Origin: Pseudoscleropodium purum
Taxonomy: Eukaryota > Streptophyta > Bryopsida > Hypnales > Brachytheciaceae
DNA: 64,000 bases
Reading direction: 5' to 3'
Assembly (NCBI GenBank): GCA_963969395.1
Contig: OZ017803.1
Coordinates: forward strand, 18,042,001 to 18,106,000
Made by a program: the position numbers and the translations under genes. The stretch's first letter is position 1, and each line of letters opens with the position of its first letter. The notes beneath the pieces are model-generated. The model was not told the origin of the DNA, made no database searches, and was given only the letters and a program-made list of their open reading frames with translations. Below are positions 12,767 to 25,300 of the stretch, piece by piece.

Positions 12767-15620
12767 GGTAGAGAACATCAAAAGAGAGATCCCATCTCCA
12801 ATATTAACTTTCTTTTTCTTTTTCTTTTTTTTATTGATAGCTCATTTATTTATTCCATGGACTTATTAGTAAGTAGTGAAAGCAAACTTTGCTCCCAATC
12901 AATAAATGTCTATGGCCCTAGAGTAGGCAACCCATTTTCAACCACCCCGCATATCCATGGTATAAGTTGCTCTATTTTCAATTATAACTCTGTTTACATT
13001 ATAGCTCATGTACGGTAGGAGCTATAGAAGTGTCCAAGAAGTGTACATTGAAAGCATAGAATGATCATGGCATTTAGATAATTATCACTTACATCAATTC
13101 TGTAACTAGACCATGGTCAAAATTGCATCACCTTACACAATAAAAATAGGTTGCACAAAATCTTTAAGAAAAAAAATTTGGAATAACTTTAATTTTGACC
13201 AAAAAAATGTAAATTTTTTTAGAATCCTTCTTAAATCAATTTCCCTACATGAGAAAAATATTTCCCTGTGTACACCCATCTAGCAGCTATGCTGAATTCC
13301 TTAAGTGATCGGAAATGGGTCGTCATCCCATAATCTTTGATTGGAAAACAAGGTTTTCAACTGCCACTGACTTACTGTCAGTGGTGTACAACAGGGTTAC
13401 AGGGAATTGAACAACAGGGAATAGCTGAGGACCTCCCTGCTTGAAATTGAACAAGAAATTCATATGGAGTGAAAAATATGGAGTACTTGATCTCAGGAGA
13501 ATTTGGCCCTTTGTATCCAAAATGATTCCTCCTGAGCTACATACGGATCTCTTCATGAGAGCAAACAGTATGTTCCAAGGGATTTAGCATAGCACTGATA
13601 CAAACATAGAAATCCAGGGAAATGACCGACTAAGCTAAAGACTAATATGACCAACTAGGTCAGTTGTAAAGTCTTCTAGTGGTCATTTCCATACCACTTT
13701 ATCACGAGTGTTGGGTGGTTAGAATCGAAGAGATTGAAACAGATTTTTAAAATATTACTTTAACTCTTACGCACGTGAGGTGTTCCATTTCTTGCAGCAC
13801 ATCTGCGAGTGTTGCCACTGATTTTGCAGATTCTAAAATATGAAAAAGATAAGTCAGAACTGGTATATATGTAGAAGATCCATAAGTGATCTACTTGGAA
13901 TGCCGTTGCGGAAGATTCAGAACGAGATAATATTCATGCAGGCGGCCAATACGGTGAGTAATTGACCTGATGTCGAGTTGCAGTAGCTACAAGATCGACA
14001 GAAACAGGTCAATTTGCTCATTGTTCGTAACCGGACACGCCGAGAAATTGAGACACGTGCGCATACTTCGATCATTTTGTCAATTGGGCTTGTATGAACA
14101 GGCTAGGGTGATTATTACATGGCAGGTATCCACCCAAAAACATCGTAAGAAAATCGATAATTCTGAAAAGAAATGTGAACCGGTACTGTAGCAAAGAAAC
14201 CTGGTCGTCCGATCCGTACAAGAAATCTAAACAATGTGTGAAAAACCTGATGAAAATGATTCTCTATCGCTAGCTAGGATTGGTAGAATCATCCGATCGA
14301 TGTATGCAAGAGGTGTGCCATCCATTCTTGAAAGCTGAAATTGCTTCGTCTGAAGAGGAATAGAGGAGGTTGCAAATTCTACTGTTAATTTGCCCCAAAA
14401 ATTGCAATAATCGATGCAATTCGTGCGTTGCAGTTCGTCTAGTTTGCCGATCATTAATTTCTCATCTTTATGAAGAACTACATAGTTTTGAGAATCAAAT
14501 GCCAGTGCTGGTGAGAGTCAGTTCGATGTTGCTCAGGGTCTCTCGGTTTCCTCTCAGTGCCCATGAACTTCCGCATTGATTGTGTCAATCTGATGTCACC
14601 AAGTGCCCATCGGACCCAATTTTTTCTACTACTAGTAAACTTGGCTCATGTGTAAGCGTAGCTCCTCGCCTCCTCCAGTTCAGTGATAGACAATGAAGTT
14701 CACGAGTAATGAGATTATGCTGATACTAAACTGCTCCAACAGGCTGCTTATGTCGAAACTGGGTAACGAACTGGGTAAACAAAGAATTCCGGTTGATAAT
14801 CGTGGCGTTTGGAGCCAATCCCCAAATTCCGACGTCGTCGATTTTCCAGTCGTGACCGTTTCGATCGAACATGCACCACCACAAGAACCTGCAAACCTAG
14901 AATTCCCATTCTCCATTGTAGCTTTAGAGTTCCCAAATCACAGTGATCTACTTGTGCATCAGGGTCTGAACCGCTCCAATTTAGAAAGCATACGGTTGTA
15001 CCAGATGCATGGAAAGTCAGGTTGATTTCAACCAAAGTGCTCGTCATGAAGTTGGTAACCGATCGATGGTTTCTTTTTCGTTCCCCCAAATGCAGGACGG
15101 CCCTCAAGATGGAACACCCGATTCTCAACAACCCCATTTCGTCTGTCACCTGCCAAGGACAAGAAAAGTGATCCAAATCTGAACCCATGCAAAGTAAAAT
15201 CGGTATGACAGAGGATCCTTCTATGGAACACAAAAAGTGCATATGTTCATCTTTCAGTTAGAACTACAGTAGTGTACCCTGTGCCGTTACCACAACAAAA
15301 CTTCGAAATTCAATATCTTTTTGTCGAAGATTCAAATGTCACATAACAAAGCTTGTGCATTCCTCCTCGAAGAGAGCTTCTAATGGTACCATGAACGCAA
15401 CTAGGGGACACACAGTCCAAGAGATGTCAGTGTAACAAACAAACAAAACAAAATAACCTAACTTAAGGTATGGATTTTGTGTGAAAATGGAGGAGGTCTT
15501 GCAAAGTAATTTGACCTCCAATGAGTTAGTGCACGTCAGGGTTTTTTCAGCAAATGATTTACACAGTAGCAAAAAGGATGGTTTCCACTGAGACTAGCTG
15601 GGTATTCAAGGATTGAAACT
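12767..15620. other. Unresolved stretch with a mixed-composition segment (13.9-15.6 kb)
   Basis: From 13.9 to 15.3 kb base composition is gene-like. Overlapping frames exist on both strands (14693-15025 plus, 14748-15242 minus), none with a recognisable family, so it may be a decayed gene or regulatory DNA. 15420-15590 is the start of a repeat seen again near 16920-17325. Confidence 0.35.
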
Positions 15621-17750
15621 AAACCCTAATTAGGACACTGGGTTTGGACCTAAAAGGTCAACTAGATGATTTCACTATAGAAATAAAGGATAAACCTATT
15701 GGTTCAATGATCAAGAATATTTTGTTAACTACTTCGGTTGGAGGAAGGGGTGCATCTCAAAAAGGTTTACCGAGAGAGAACTTACAAGTTTTGCACTAAA
15801 GAGTCTTTACTATTCTTGTCTAGGTTTGTATATATAGCACAAGATTCCCTTAAATCATTGGAATTTTTTGTTGGTGACTAATTGCCCAAATCTTACCTGA
15901 TTTTTGAATTGGTTTCCATTATATACACTTGAAAAAAAAGAGGAAAAAATTGGATGAAATCACTAAAATCATCTCTAAGAAATATGAGATTCTCTAATAT
16001 TTGAATGAACTTTGTTATTTTGAGATAATACCATGGATGAGAAAAAGATGGATGATCAGAATTGAACGATTACCTTAGACATGTTGCCTCTATCTATCAA
16101 AAATAGCATTTTCTCCTATAACTTTTTATGGAGATATCTAATTGTAAAAAAAGTCGGTGGAGCATCAAGGTACTGTTTGTCCCCACATCCCCAAAAAATT
16201 TCAAAAAACATAGTGAATTTTTCTATTTGCAATGAATTGCCTAAAATTGCTATGTTGCCAAAAACAAATATTGTTTGTTCTTTTAGTGGCAAATAAATAT
16301 AAGATATTTGACCATCCATTTTCCCCTTCTTTAGTGGATGAAATCACTAAATTAATATACAATCTTAGAATAGCATCACTCATTTGGAATGAATGTGTAC
16401 ACTTCAGGATGAACAAATAAGTTTCATCCATACTTTGCATGTATGTTAGAGCATTAAAAGTGAAAAGCAAGACAATGAAGTGGTCAAACAAAGTGGGTCT
16501 TCCAAAGTGACTAATGTGATCAAAAAGATAATAATTTAAAAAAGTCCCTTATTTTGTGCCATGCTAATTTGGGGATTCTAGTTGCAAATGTGAATTCCAA
16601 ATTTCCAAATTTCATCATGTGTAGCAAATTAAAAATTCTTCTATTTATGTTTTCCTCAAGGGTAAATTCAATTCACCTTGCAAGGCCCCCACTTCATAGA
16701 ACCCCATTTTAACATCTTGTCCAACAAGTGAAACTCACTTTCTGCAATTGTCCAACATAAGTTTAAAATGGCATAAAAAAATAAATAAATCTTGAGGGGC
16801 AATTTGAGGAAAATATATTTAATCCATAAAGGCCGCTGTATGCGGATGTTTCCATGTTTGATGAATGCTAGGCTAGAATCCTTCTATGTATGATAGAAAT
16901 ACAACTATATATTTCATCCTTAACATTTCATTGTAAAAAGAGGAGGTCCTCTTCAATAGTCTGGCATCCAATGAGTGCTTTTGCATTTTCTTAAGCCATT
17001 GATTCCTATAGTAGGGTTTTTTCTTAAATGATTTTTCATTGAAAAGCGATGAAATTTTTTTTCATGGAATATTTTGGTGAAATATTCGTGCTTTCATAGT
17101 GGATGAAATTGCAAAATACTACCAAATCTTAGGAAGATATCACTCTATTCTGGATGAATGTACACTATTCTAGATGAATAAAAAAAATTCATCTACACAT
17201 TGAAGGTTTCATCTATTTTCATGGATGTAAATAGTTTCTTCACTATACTGAAATCACTCTTTCTGCACAATCTATCCATCCATACCTTAAATTAAGCTAT
17301 TTGTTTTGTTTGTTTGTTACATTGACATACTCCATAACCGTACCTCTTCCGGTCATGTTCTTGCTATTGTCAAAAAGCCCTCAACGAGGAGTGGTGCATA
17401 GGCTTTGTTTCATGGCATTTGGACATACAATGTGAAAGTTATTGAATGTCAAAGTTTTTATGAATTAAAAATTAAAAAAATTAATTTTACTTATATTTGA
17501 CCATGGCAACAACAAGGGACACACTAAGGATACAAGCACCCAATAGTGTCCCTAAACCCAATGGTGTTCCTTTTTAGGAAGTAAAGTCATTTCAAAACCT
17601 AAATGTAGACATATCAAACACAAATTATTTTTTATTTGTTGACCGACATAATAATTCATGTTTGATCCACCTAAATTTGCGTTTTAGAATGACTTTCTTC
17701 CCTAGAAAGGGACGCCATTGGGTGCCTCTACCGCAATAATAAATGGAAAA
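15621..17750. other. Repeat mosaic
   Basis: Segments recur directly (GGAGGTC..CCAATGAGT near 15490 and 16940) and inverted (AACAAACAAACAAAACAAA near 15430 against TTTGTTTTGTTTGTTTGTT near 17310). No gene. Confidence 0.5.
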
Positions 17751-17753
17751 AAT

Positions 17754-17771
17754 ACACACACACACACACAC
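17754..17771. repeat. (AC)n microsatellite
   Basis: Nine AC units. Confidence 0.95.
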
Positions 17772-18594
17772 TCCGTCCTACGATGTGGTTTCTACCTTCT
17801 ATGGGGGACGAGGCAAGATTGACCTCTCAATTGCCCCACCGGAGGATAAATGTCAAAAATTATCCCCTATTTTGTGCCACTTAAAATGTATACTTCATCG
17901 TGTCCCCTAGCTCATTCGGGGTATCTGATTGCAATTATGAATTCAGAATTTGCAAATTTGATCACACGTGACAAGTAAGAAATTCCAGTGTTTTCTACCA
18001 GGGTGAAACACGGGGCAATAGAGGGGTCAATCCTCCCTGTCCGTTTCCACCTCCCACGGTAACCGGTCCGTCCTTTAAGGGTCCAAAAGCTCCCATCTGT
18101 CCACAAGTCCAGGCCAGGGCTATAGGGCCCTTCAGTTAGGGCCCTTCCGTTAGGGCTCTGACTACTGCAAGGCTACTATGGTAGGTTACTTCCGTATGTG
18201 AAGTACTTAAAAGGGCCCATAACAGGCGGTGGGAGTTCAGTTCGTTTCCACTTTCCAGAGGATAAGAATCTCCACTGTGGGTGGCAGAAAACACTGCAAG
18301 AGGCTGCATGCCATTGGCCTGCATGGAAAGCGCAAACCAGTTGCAGTCCAAGAGGGCAAAGCCAGCTAAGCCAAGGACAGCAACCTTTTCTCATCCCAAT
18401 CCATCATCCACAGGCACCGGCACACTGAGGGGCAACACATCCATCCACAAGTAGATCTATCCACTCAGAAACCCCGTCTACATCCACACCCTCATCCATC
18501 CACAACCACATCCATCCCCTCAGAAACTCTACATCCATCCCCTCAGAAACCCACAATCCCAAATTCACCCCCAAATTCAACTCTGGGCAGGACG
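17772..18594. other. GC-richer stretch without a gene
   Basis: No coding signal recognised. Simple repeats occupy the end. Confidence 0.4.
18420..18560 (+). repeat. Degenerate CATCCATCC / CCCCTCAGAAAC repeat
   Basis: CATCCATCC and CTCAGAAAC recur several times in 140 bases just before the TTAA element at 18595. Confidence 0.7.
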
Positions 18595-19569
18595 TTAACC
18601 CCTCATTGCTGGAGGGGACTAAAAGTGTCGTGATGTCAAAGTGCTGTAACTTTTGCATCTGATGTCCAAATTCAATAAAGCTCGTTGGGAAAGTTGCACT
18701 CTCTCTTTTAATTTATATAGTAAAATTTTCATATCAATACAAGTTGTATTGATTTCTTGAAAGCTAATCAATGTTCACAAGTTCAATTTGAGTTCACTAA
18801 ACTTCATTTGAAGGTTGCAACTTTGGGGGCTTGTATTTCTTTCAATGTTTATTTTCAATAAATAAAAAATTTGTTGAATTATGTTCCCCTTGAAGTCTAG
18901 TTATTGTGGTAAAATTTTCATGTCAATCTAAGTTGTTTAGAATGTTTGGGAGTTATTCAAAGTTCAAAATCCCTACATTTTTGGATCATGGTGAACTTTG
19001 GTGGCTTGTTTCTTCTTCATAAAATGTTAGTTTCCATTCTTTCCAATAAAAAATTTTGAAAAAATTATGCATACTAGTCTAGTTTATGTAGTTACAATTT
19101 CATATCAATCCAAGAAGTTATGAGTGATTGAGAAACATTTTGGTAGAAGGAGGTTTAGCCTTAGATGTTGTTTTTTCAACTTTTCTTACTTTTGTTTTTA
19201 ATATTTGCAAGTGATTTTGTAGACACAATGAGATAATCCAATGATATTTTCTTTCACCAATGTGTGTGTATGCTAATTTTGAATCACTTTAGAGGTTAAA
19301 GTTTTTTCATTTGAGTAAGTATTGAAATCAAATTTCACCTCCAAATGAGGTTTTAGGAAAATTTCAGCATCCTTTTTCAACTCTAAAACATCATAATCTT
19401 GCAATCTATGTAGTTAAATGACCCCAAATTTAATCCACATTATCTACAACATGTACACTAAAAGATTGTATGATTGAGATTTCTATAACTTAGTGACATT
19501 TAGATCTATAACACTTCAAAACAAATGATGTTTTTGAATCCAAACAAGCCTTAGGTGATGAGGGGTTAA
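18595..19569. mobile_element. TTAA-bounded element with CCCCTCAT termini, 975 bp
   Basis: Left end TTAACCCCTCATTGCTGG, right end GGTGATGAGGGGTTAA, inverse over TTAACCCCTCAT. The interior is A/T-rich and non-coding, unlike the GC-richer flanks. This is a subfamily distinct from the CCCCTAAA elements. Confidence 0.72.
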
Positions 19570-21685
19570 ATCTTCCATTCAAAGTGGCCAAGCAACTTGG
19601 ATTTACCTTGGGAGAAAATGCTAAATTTTTTATTTTTCACACAAAAAAGTTTTTTTTGGAAATTTTTTTAATTCATAATTGCAATCAAAGACCCCACATT
19701 AGTTAGGAGAGGTGTAAAACATATCCCAGATACGGCTCAAAATAGTGGACTTTTATTTACTTTTATCCTAGAGACCCCAAAATTACCTTGCTTGGCCCAT
19801 TTGGAATGGAGGATATAACGTCCTCTTCTTCTTGATACAGTGAAACTCTGGACCAATCCGGCTCTCCTTGACACAGTGAAACTGCTGGAAGACCTCCGAA
19901 CGACTCAGTCTATGAGTCCTCTTGACATTTTCCATCCCCATCCATCACACATTCATCCATTCCACTCCCCCAGTGCAGGTCGTAAGTCGTGACCAATCCA
20001 GCTCTCATTCTTGATATACTGTAGTGACTACTGTGTATTTGTCCTCAAGCCCACGGATGATTCTCTGCCACGTCAGCTCTTCACTTTTTCTCATCCGCAT
20101 CCATCCCACATCCATCCCCCCCTCGCAGTTCTACTCGTTGACCAATCCAGCTCTCGTTCTTGATGGTACAGATTTGCCCCAAAGCCCCCGAACGATTCTG
20201 TAGATTCACGTTCTATTTCCTTCCCCAGTCGGGTAGCAGGCCCGCGGGTTGGGGTGGGGCAGTTTAATGATTTTCTGCGCTGCCATTGGCCAAGCGTACA
20301 TGCAACCCCAGGCCCTAGCCAATGCGCAACCAGCTTTAAGCATCCCCAGAAAGGGCCCCCAGGGTTTGCATCCGACGCAACTGGCTTGGACTCCCCCTCC
20401 CCTCCCCTCCCCCCCCCCCTCCCACGTGTTCCCCCAAAAGAGCCCAAAGAAAGACACCCATTTCCCCAAGAGCCAAACGAAGGCCCAGCTCCCAAGCCCA
20501 AAGTGGAACCCAAAGTGGAACCCAAAGTGGTGGTGGTTTTCCCCTTCCCTTCCAAGCGAGGTTTAGCAGGAGACGCAAGGTGCAACTGAATGGCCCATCG
20601 TCCCCAAGCTAGCCTAGATAATAAGTCCGAGGGCGAGGGACCCGATTGTCGTAGACTCGCCGTCAGGGTCCCAGAGGAGACACAACTACTTTGGCTGGGA
20701 GAACCGGTCCACCAGCCATGCGTTTCGTGTGACAGAATTTCACTTACAAAAGCTTGAAGAGCTTGCAGACCCAATTGCTACGGAACGAGAATTCATTCTG
20801 CAACCACAGGGAGGCTTCTATGGAGGGGCAGTGAAAAGCTGGCGCTCTTGTGCAGGCAGGCACGCAGGCACGCAGGGAGGCAGGCAGGGAGGCAGCCAGG
20901 CAGGGCGACAGGTAGGCCATTGTTGACTACGGAGCGAGCTTAAGTTAATTTGTTGCGGTACTTGGTGGGAGGGGTGAGCTTGCCGCACGAGACGCACGCC
21001 TGCAGGCGATGTAATCGATCGCCATTGGGTTCTTCTCTTGGCGTAGGAGGTACCGACATTAAGAGTCACATTTGAAATTGGCTGGGGTGCTTCAGGTACT
21101 GTAGGAGTACTGGGATTCGCCTTGCTGTGGCCGGGAATTCGTGTGGGCGTGTTTGTGATTCGTTGGGAAGCGTCAGAGAGGAGAGTTTTGAAATTTTCAT
21201 CGGTCGGTGTTGTCAGGGTTGTGGGATGGGCGGCGACAGGGAGAGAATTGGGATGCTTGGCATGGATGAATGGTTGCTTGATTTGACGTCAATTTGTCGG
21301 TGTGGTTGAGAGTGCTAAGATTGGTTCGTGGAGTCTATTATCTGTAATGGATGGACGGAAATGATGCATTAAGGAAGTGATGCTCATAGGAAACGTACTC
21401 CTGGGATAAATCAACACGCGACTGTGTATCTATGGGGTTGCTTTTTCACACTCTAGCGGGGAATTGCAATGGATGGGAAGCCGGAGGGGGATTGTAAATT
21501 CCCTATTAAGACCTTGTGTTAGTAAATTCCGTTGTTGCATGTCAGACAACCGTAGCTGTGCTATATCACTATTTGACGCTGTCAGGAACTCATTTACTAG
21601 ATTCATGCTCTTGACGCGCGGTCCTAATTTTGAAGCTAGCCCATGACGCATTCGTCATCGAGAAGTGCAGATCGATGTCCCACCA
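19570..21685. other. GC-rich upstream region of the FPF1-like gene
   Basis: Long overlapping frames (20091-20774 minus; 20249-20589 plus, proline-rich) arise from C-rich low complexity and a 12-base repeat AACCCAAAGTGG near 20500. The related phrases TTGACCAATCCAGCTCTC and GACCAATCCGGCTCTC recur at about 19850, 19990 and 20140, a degenerate local repeat. Confidence 0.4.
20850..20920 (+). repeat. Degenerate CAGG/GCAGG simple repeat
   Basis: Tandem GCAGGCA, GCAGGGAGG and related words over about 70 bases. ORFs here read as low-complexity peptide on both strands. Confidence 0.75.
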
Positions 21686-21718
21686 CATATATACATCTGG
21701 AAAGATGAAGTCAAGTGA

Positions 21719-21739
21719 CTTGATTATTTATTAATCAAG
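21719..21739. promoter_or_regulatory. Hairpin upstream of FPF1-like gene
   Basis: Perfect 8-bp inverted repeat, CTTGATTA and TAATCAAG, around a 5-base loop. It overlaps a neighbouring palindrome TCAAGTGACTTGA. It could be a dimeric transcription-factor site. Role inferred only. Confidence 0.35.
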
Positions 21740-21770
21740 TAATGATGATGCAAGATCTGAACTAGTGGGG

Positions 21771-21784
21771 GCCGGCGCGCCGGC
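21771..21784. promoter_or_regulatory. GC palindrome GCCGGCGCGCCGGC
   Basis: A perfect 14-bp palindrome about 180 bases upstream of the FPF1 start, striking in this A/T-rich genome. It could be a protein-binding or CpG-rich promoter element; function unknown. Confidence 0.35.
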
Positions 21785-21826
21785 GGCAGACGATGATATT
21801 GTGAGAGATGTTGTCGCATGCAGGAA

Positions 21827-21885
21827 GTTCGAAGGGAAGAGAAGCGAAGAGAAGAGAAGAGAAAATAAAAGAGAAGAGAAGGCAG
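21827..21885 (+). promoter_or_regulatory. GA-rich leader upstream of FPF1-like gene
   Basis: A purine tract dominated by GAAGAGAAGAGAA repeats ends about 75 bases before the FPF1 start codon. Tracts of this kind (CT/GA elements, GAGA-like) are common in plant core promoters and 5' UTRs. A possible TATA motif (CATATATACAT) lies at 21686-21696. No transcription start can be proven. Confidence 0.4.
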
Positions 21886-21961
21886 CAAGCGCGCAAGAGC
21901 AGATCGACGCTGTAGCGGTAGACTTCTACTTGATTTGAATTGAATTCAAGACTTGGACTGA

Positions 21962-22303
21962 ATGGGTGGAGTGTGGATGTTCAAGGATGGCGTCACGCGC
22001 CTGGTCGAGAACCCCTTGGCGGAGCCCGTGGACGGAACCAACATGACGGGCGTGCGACGCAAGGTGCTGGTGCACATCGCCACCAACGAAGCCATCACGA
22101 ACTACGACCAACTGGAGCGCAAGCTGCGGGAGAAAGGCTGGACGCGCTACTACGCGGGGGACTCCAACCTGCGCCAGTACCACAAGAGCGATTGCAGTAA
22201 TGACCTCATCTCCTTGCCCAAATCTTTCGCGTACATTAAAACCATGCACATGTATGACATTGTGGTCAAGGTCCCCAATGCCTTCAGCGTCCGAGACACA
22301 TGA
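21962..22303 (+). CDS. FPF1: FPF1-like protein (flowering-promoting factor 1 family)
   Basis: A single-exon ORF of 113 residues, about the length of plant FPF1 and FPF1-like proteins (roughly 110 residues, usually intronless). The family signature runs along the whole protein: GVWMFKDGVTRLVENP at the N terminus, then RRKVLVHIATNEAI, the core GWTRYYAGD, LRQYHKS, DLISLPKSF, and the C-terminal HMYDIVVKVPNAFSVRD. In seed plants FPF1 proteins are small cytosolic/nuclear proteins that promote flowering and growth and are linked to gibberellin response; the biochemical activity is unknown, and a role in a non-flowering plant is undefined. The start is the only sensible ATG, since the conserved GVW follows it directly. 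The first half of the ORF is much richer in G/C at third positions than the second half. A purine-rich leader (21827-21885) precedes it. Paralog assignment within the family is not possible here. Confidence 0.93.
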   Translation: MGGVWMFKDGVTRLVENPLAEPVDGTNMTGVRRKVLVHIATNEAITNYDQLERKLREKGWTRYYAGDSNLRQYHKSDCSNDLISLPKSFAYIKTMHMYDIVVKVPNAFSVRDT

Positions 22304-25300
22304 CAACCACCAGCTGGGCCACCAGCTTCGAGTATTTATTTTTAGGAGATGACCATTTTGTAGACACCGAGCCTTCGTTTGATTGTGGAATGGATGACAG
22401 AAGCGCCATATCCTTCATATGCCCGTTGCTGGTCTCAGTCGGGGCTTCGATCTAGAGTTTTGGACGGACAGACTGGGAGCTAGCTACTTAGCGCACCAGA
22501 AATTACTCGATTCAGTCCAACGTACTGTAATTAGGATTAGTACTACTTATTTTGTTTTCATCTCTGAGGAAGAGATGAAGTGTTTGCATTCTGATAATTA
22601 TTCATGCGGAAATATCGTCAATTACGTTGCAAAAGAATACTAATCGGAGTAAAAATTTAGAATCTCAACTGAATGCTTTGAAAGCTAGCATGTACTGCGC
22701 TGTGCCAACTCTCTACTTGAGTTAAGTTCTTAACAATACTGAGATATCGCAGTCTTGGAATGGCTTCACACACACATCATCTCGTCTGGTACGGGCCCGG
22801 CGAAAACGGCTATGGATCCATGGGTCGCCTGCAAAGAAGTGATTCGATCCTCTCTCGCATAAAAGCTAGAAAAGTGTCTGAATATGTTTACTCCAAGGGA
22901 CTCTTGTAGGAAATGGTACTACGTATGTACAAGACGAGCGGCTAAGAAACTAAAAAAGCAAAAAGCAAGAAGCACCGAAGCTAATTGATTCCTCTTTCTG
23001 CGCTACCCAAACACACTGCACTATCAAATTCCGCTTATTCTAATAGTTTCTAAGAAAGTTAACGAACCTTCATGTTCTTTCCCAGGTCTGATGCAAAATA
23101 CCATTCTACCTAAGGACACTTTTTCACGGTAAAAAATTCCTCTCCGCATGAATGAAAGCAACCAAAATCAAGCAGCTCCTTATGGTCTGTACAAAACATT
23201 ACACTGACCCACACAAGAGGACAAAATTCAGTGTTTGGAAATACCCAAGACCTTGGTGGTACTTAACTTGTTGGTCCTTCAGTCGGATCGCATCGCGTAC
23301 TTGGGTTAGAGGAGTCCACGGAGCAAGCTTAGCTTCCATACCCTCAGGCTAATTGAATCGCGGGCGGAATCACGGGTTCACGGTCGCTGCAGCAATCATT
23401 CGCTCAGGCAATTGGATCCCGAGTAGTCACTGCAGCAAAGTTTAATTAGCCTACATACCCTCAGGCTAAGTGAATCCCTAGTAGTCACTGCAACAAGTTT
23501 AGACTGCATACCCTCAGACTATTTGAAATCACTGCAGCAAGCTGAACTAACCTACACACCCTCGGGCTCATAGTATCCCGACTAGTTGCAGCAGTAAACT
23601 TAGCCTACATAATCCTGAGGCTAATTTAATCCCGTTTGCGACTTCTACACACAGAAAATGCCCTGCAATTCTTCGCTCACGGTAGCGCTAACTGGGATTC
23701 AACGCTTTCTCCCTCTAAACCTAAAGACCTTATATCGTCGTGTTAGTTTTAATGGTGAAATTTCATGAGATTGGTGCCTCTGGAGGCGCCCTCAACCTGC
23801 AAACCTCAGATCGAGTTAGCGGGCGAGTTAGAACATTGCTAGCTAGCGAGGTGCGGTTTGAGCGCTCTGTGCAGATAAATTTCACAATTTTGGCGCTCTG
23901 AAAGAACCATTTCTACTAATACGACCGTGTGAGTACATGCAACTCTCTGTTCAATTCCTGGAAGAACTAACAGAAAAAAACTTTAGTAGCAAATAGATAG
24001 TTGCCTCTGAACAAACTCCCGTAGTTAAGTACTCTAAACTCTCGTACGATGAACTTGCGGTACCCGGGCGGGACATTCTCTGCACGCTAGATTCAGAGCC
24101 TGATCTCAAGCAAGAGGCTTTAATAATAATTGCCACAGAATAATGTCTCCCAACCTCTAATTATTCCCAACCCTCACTGGCTCTCTCTCTCGCTGCTCCT
24201 GCTGCTCCTGGACCGATTCACACTCGCAAACAAGTACTAATGGCGGATTTCAGTTCCCCAACTAAAACCTCAGATCTACACTAGCTTGTCCTAGTTTTTC
24301 AAGCTCTGGACACTTGAACGTCTCGAAATTTGTCACTCTGAAATTTAGAAAAAAAACGCCATTACTTGTAACGTATAAGATCAGGAACCTTCCCCGTCTC
24401 TGTCCGCTGTCATTCAACTAACAACGCATCACGACAAATACTGTCAGATTGCTGTCTCATTCAAACACAGACATCCAAACACAGAGTGCTGCAAATTAAG
24501 CGGGTCCATCGGGTAGGCACCGGGCAGAACTCCATAGCAACAACCCAAATCTCACCACTATAGATAAATTAATTCACACCTACGTTCCTTTCTCGATCAA
24601 ACCAAACACAGACGCAACACGCGCGGGCGCTTATAGGTTCTACATAATTACCTGCCAGCCAATTCAGCCTGACTAGACTGGGTCTGCACTCTGGAATGTT
24701 CTTCTGCTCACTAACCGACGCAGAAACTCAATAGAGTGCCTGCAGATTAACACCGACTAAGCTTGACTTGGTGTTGAGATCGATCTCATCAAAGCTCGCT
24801 CACTCGATCGATCAGTCGGGTGCCGCGCCTGCATGGCGTCGAAAGATCTGATCAGGACACTGAGTGCTAAGCTTGACAAGTGCAACATCATCCGTGAAAT
24901 TGTGTTTTTTCTGTGTTACCAGGGATTGACATTGACTGGCATGCTCTAACTTAGTGCTGAAAGATCTCGGTCAACAAGCTGCCAAGCTGCATGTCAAATG
25001 CTTCATCTCTTGAGAATGAGCGGATACTTCTAGATATTTATGCATATGGAGTCTGGCCGGGGCCGGGAGGCTAGGATTCATGCATGCTGACGACCCCGGC
25101 CCCCAAATTGGATGATTTCAAATCTACAGCAAGTTAGATACCTGCAGTGACTCGCAAAAGAACCTGGCTATCGTTTTCTTCATCCCTACGAGGTCCAAAA
25201 AGGAGCAGTCAATTCCGCCCTGGTTCTGGGTCACCACCCCGTCATACTCTGGCACCGTGAATGTACGTACCGTCTGATCCACCGCATTTGGCGGAATTGT

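Noticed and set aside
14748..15242. 164-codon minus-strand frame
   Set aside because: Competes with plus and minus frames of similar quality; no recognisable family and no clear splice partners.
20091..20774. Long minus-strand frame of 227 codons and overlapping proline-rich plus frames
   Set aside because: C/G-rich low complexity keeps several frames open at once on both strands; no domain, and glycine/proline-rich content follows the base composition.
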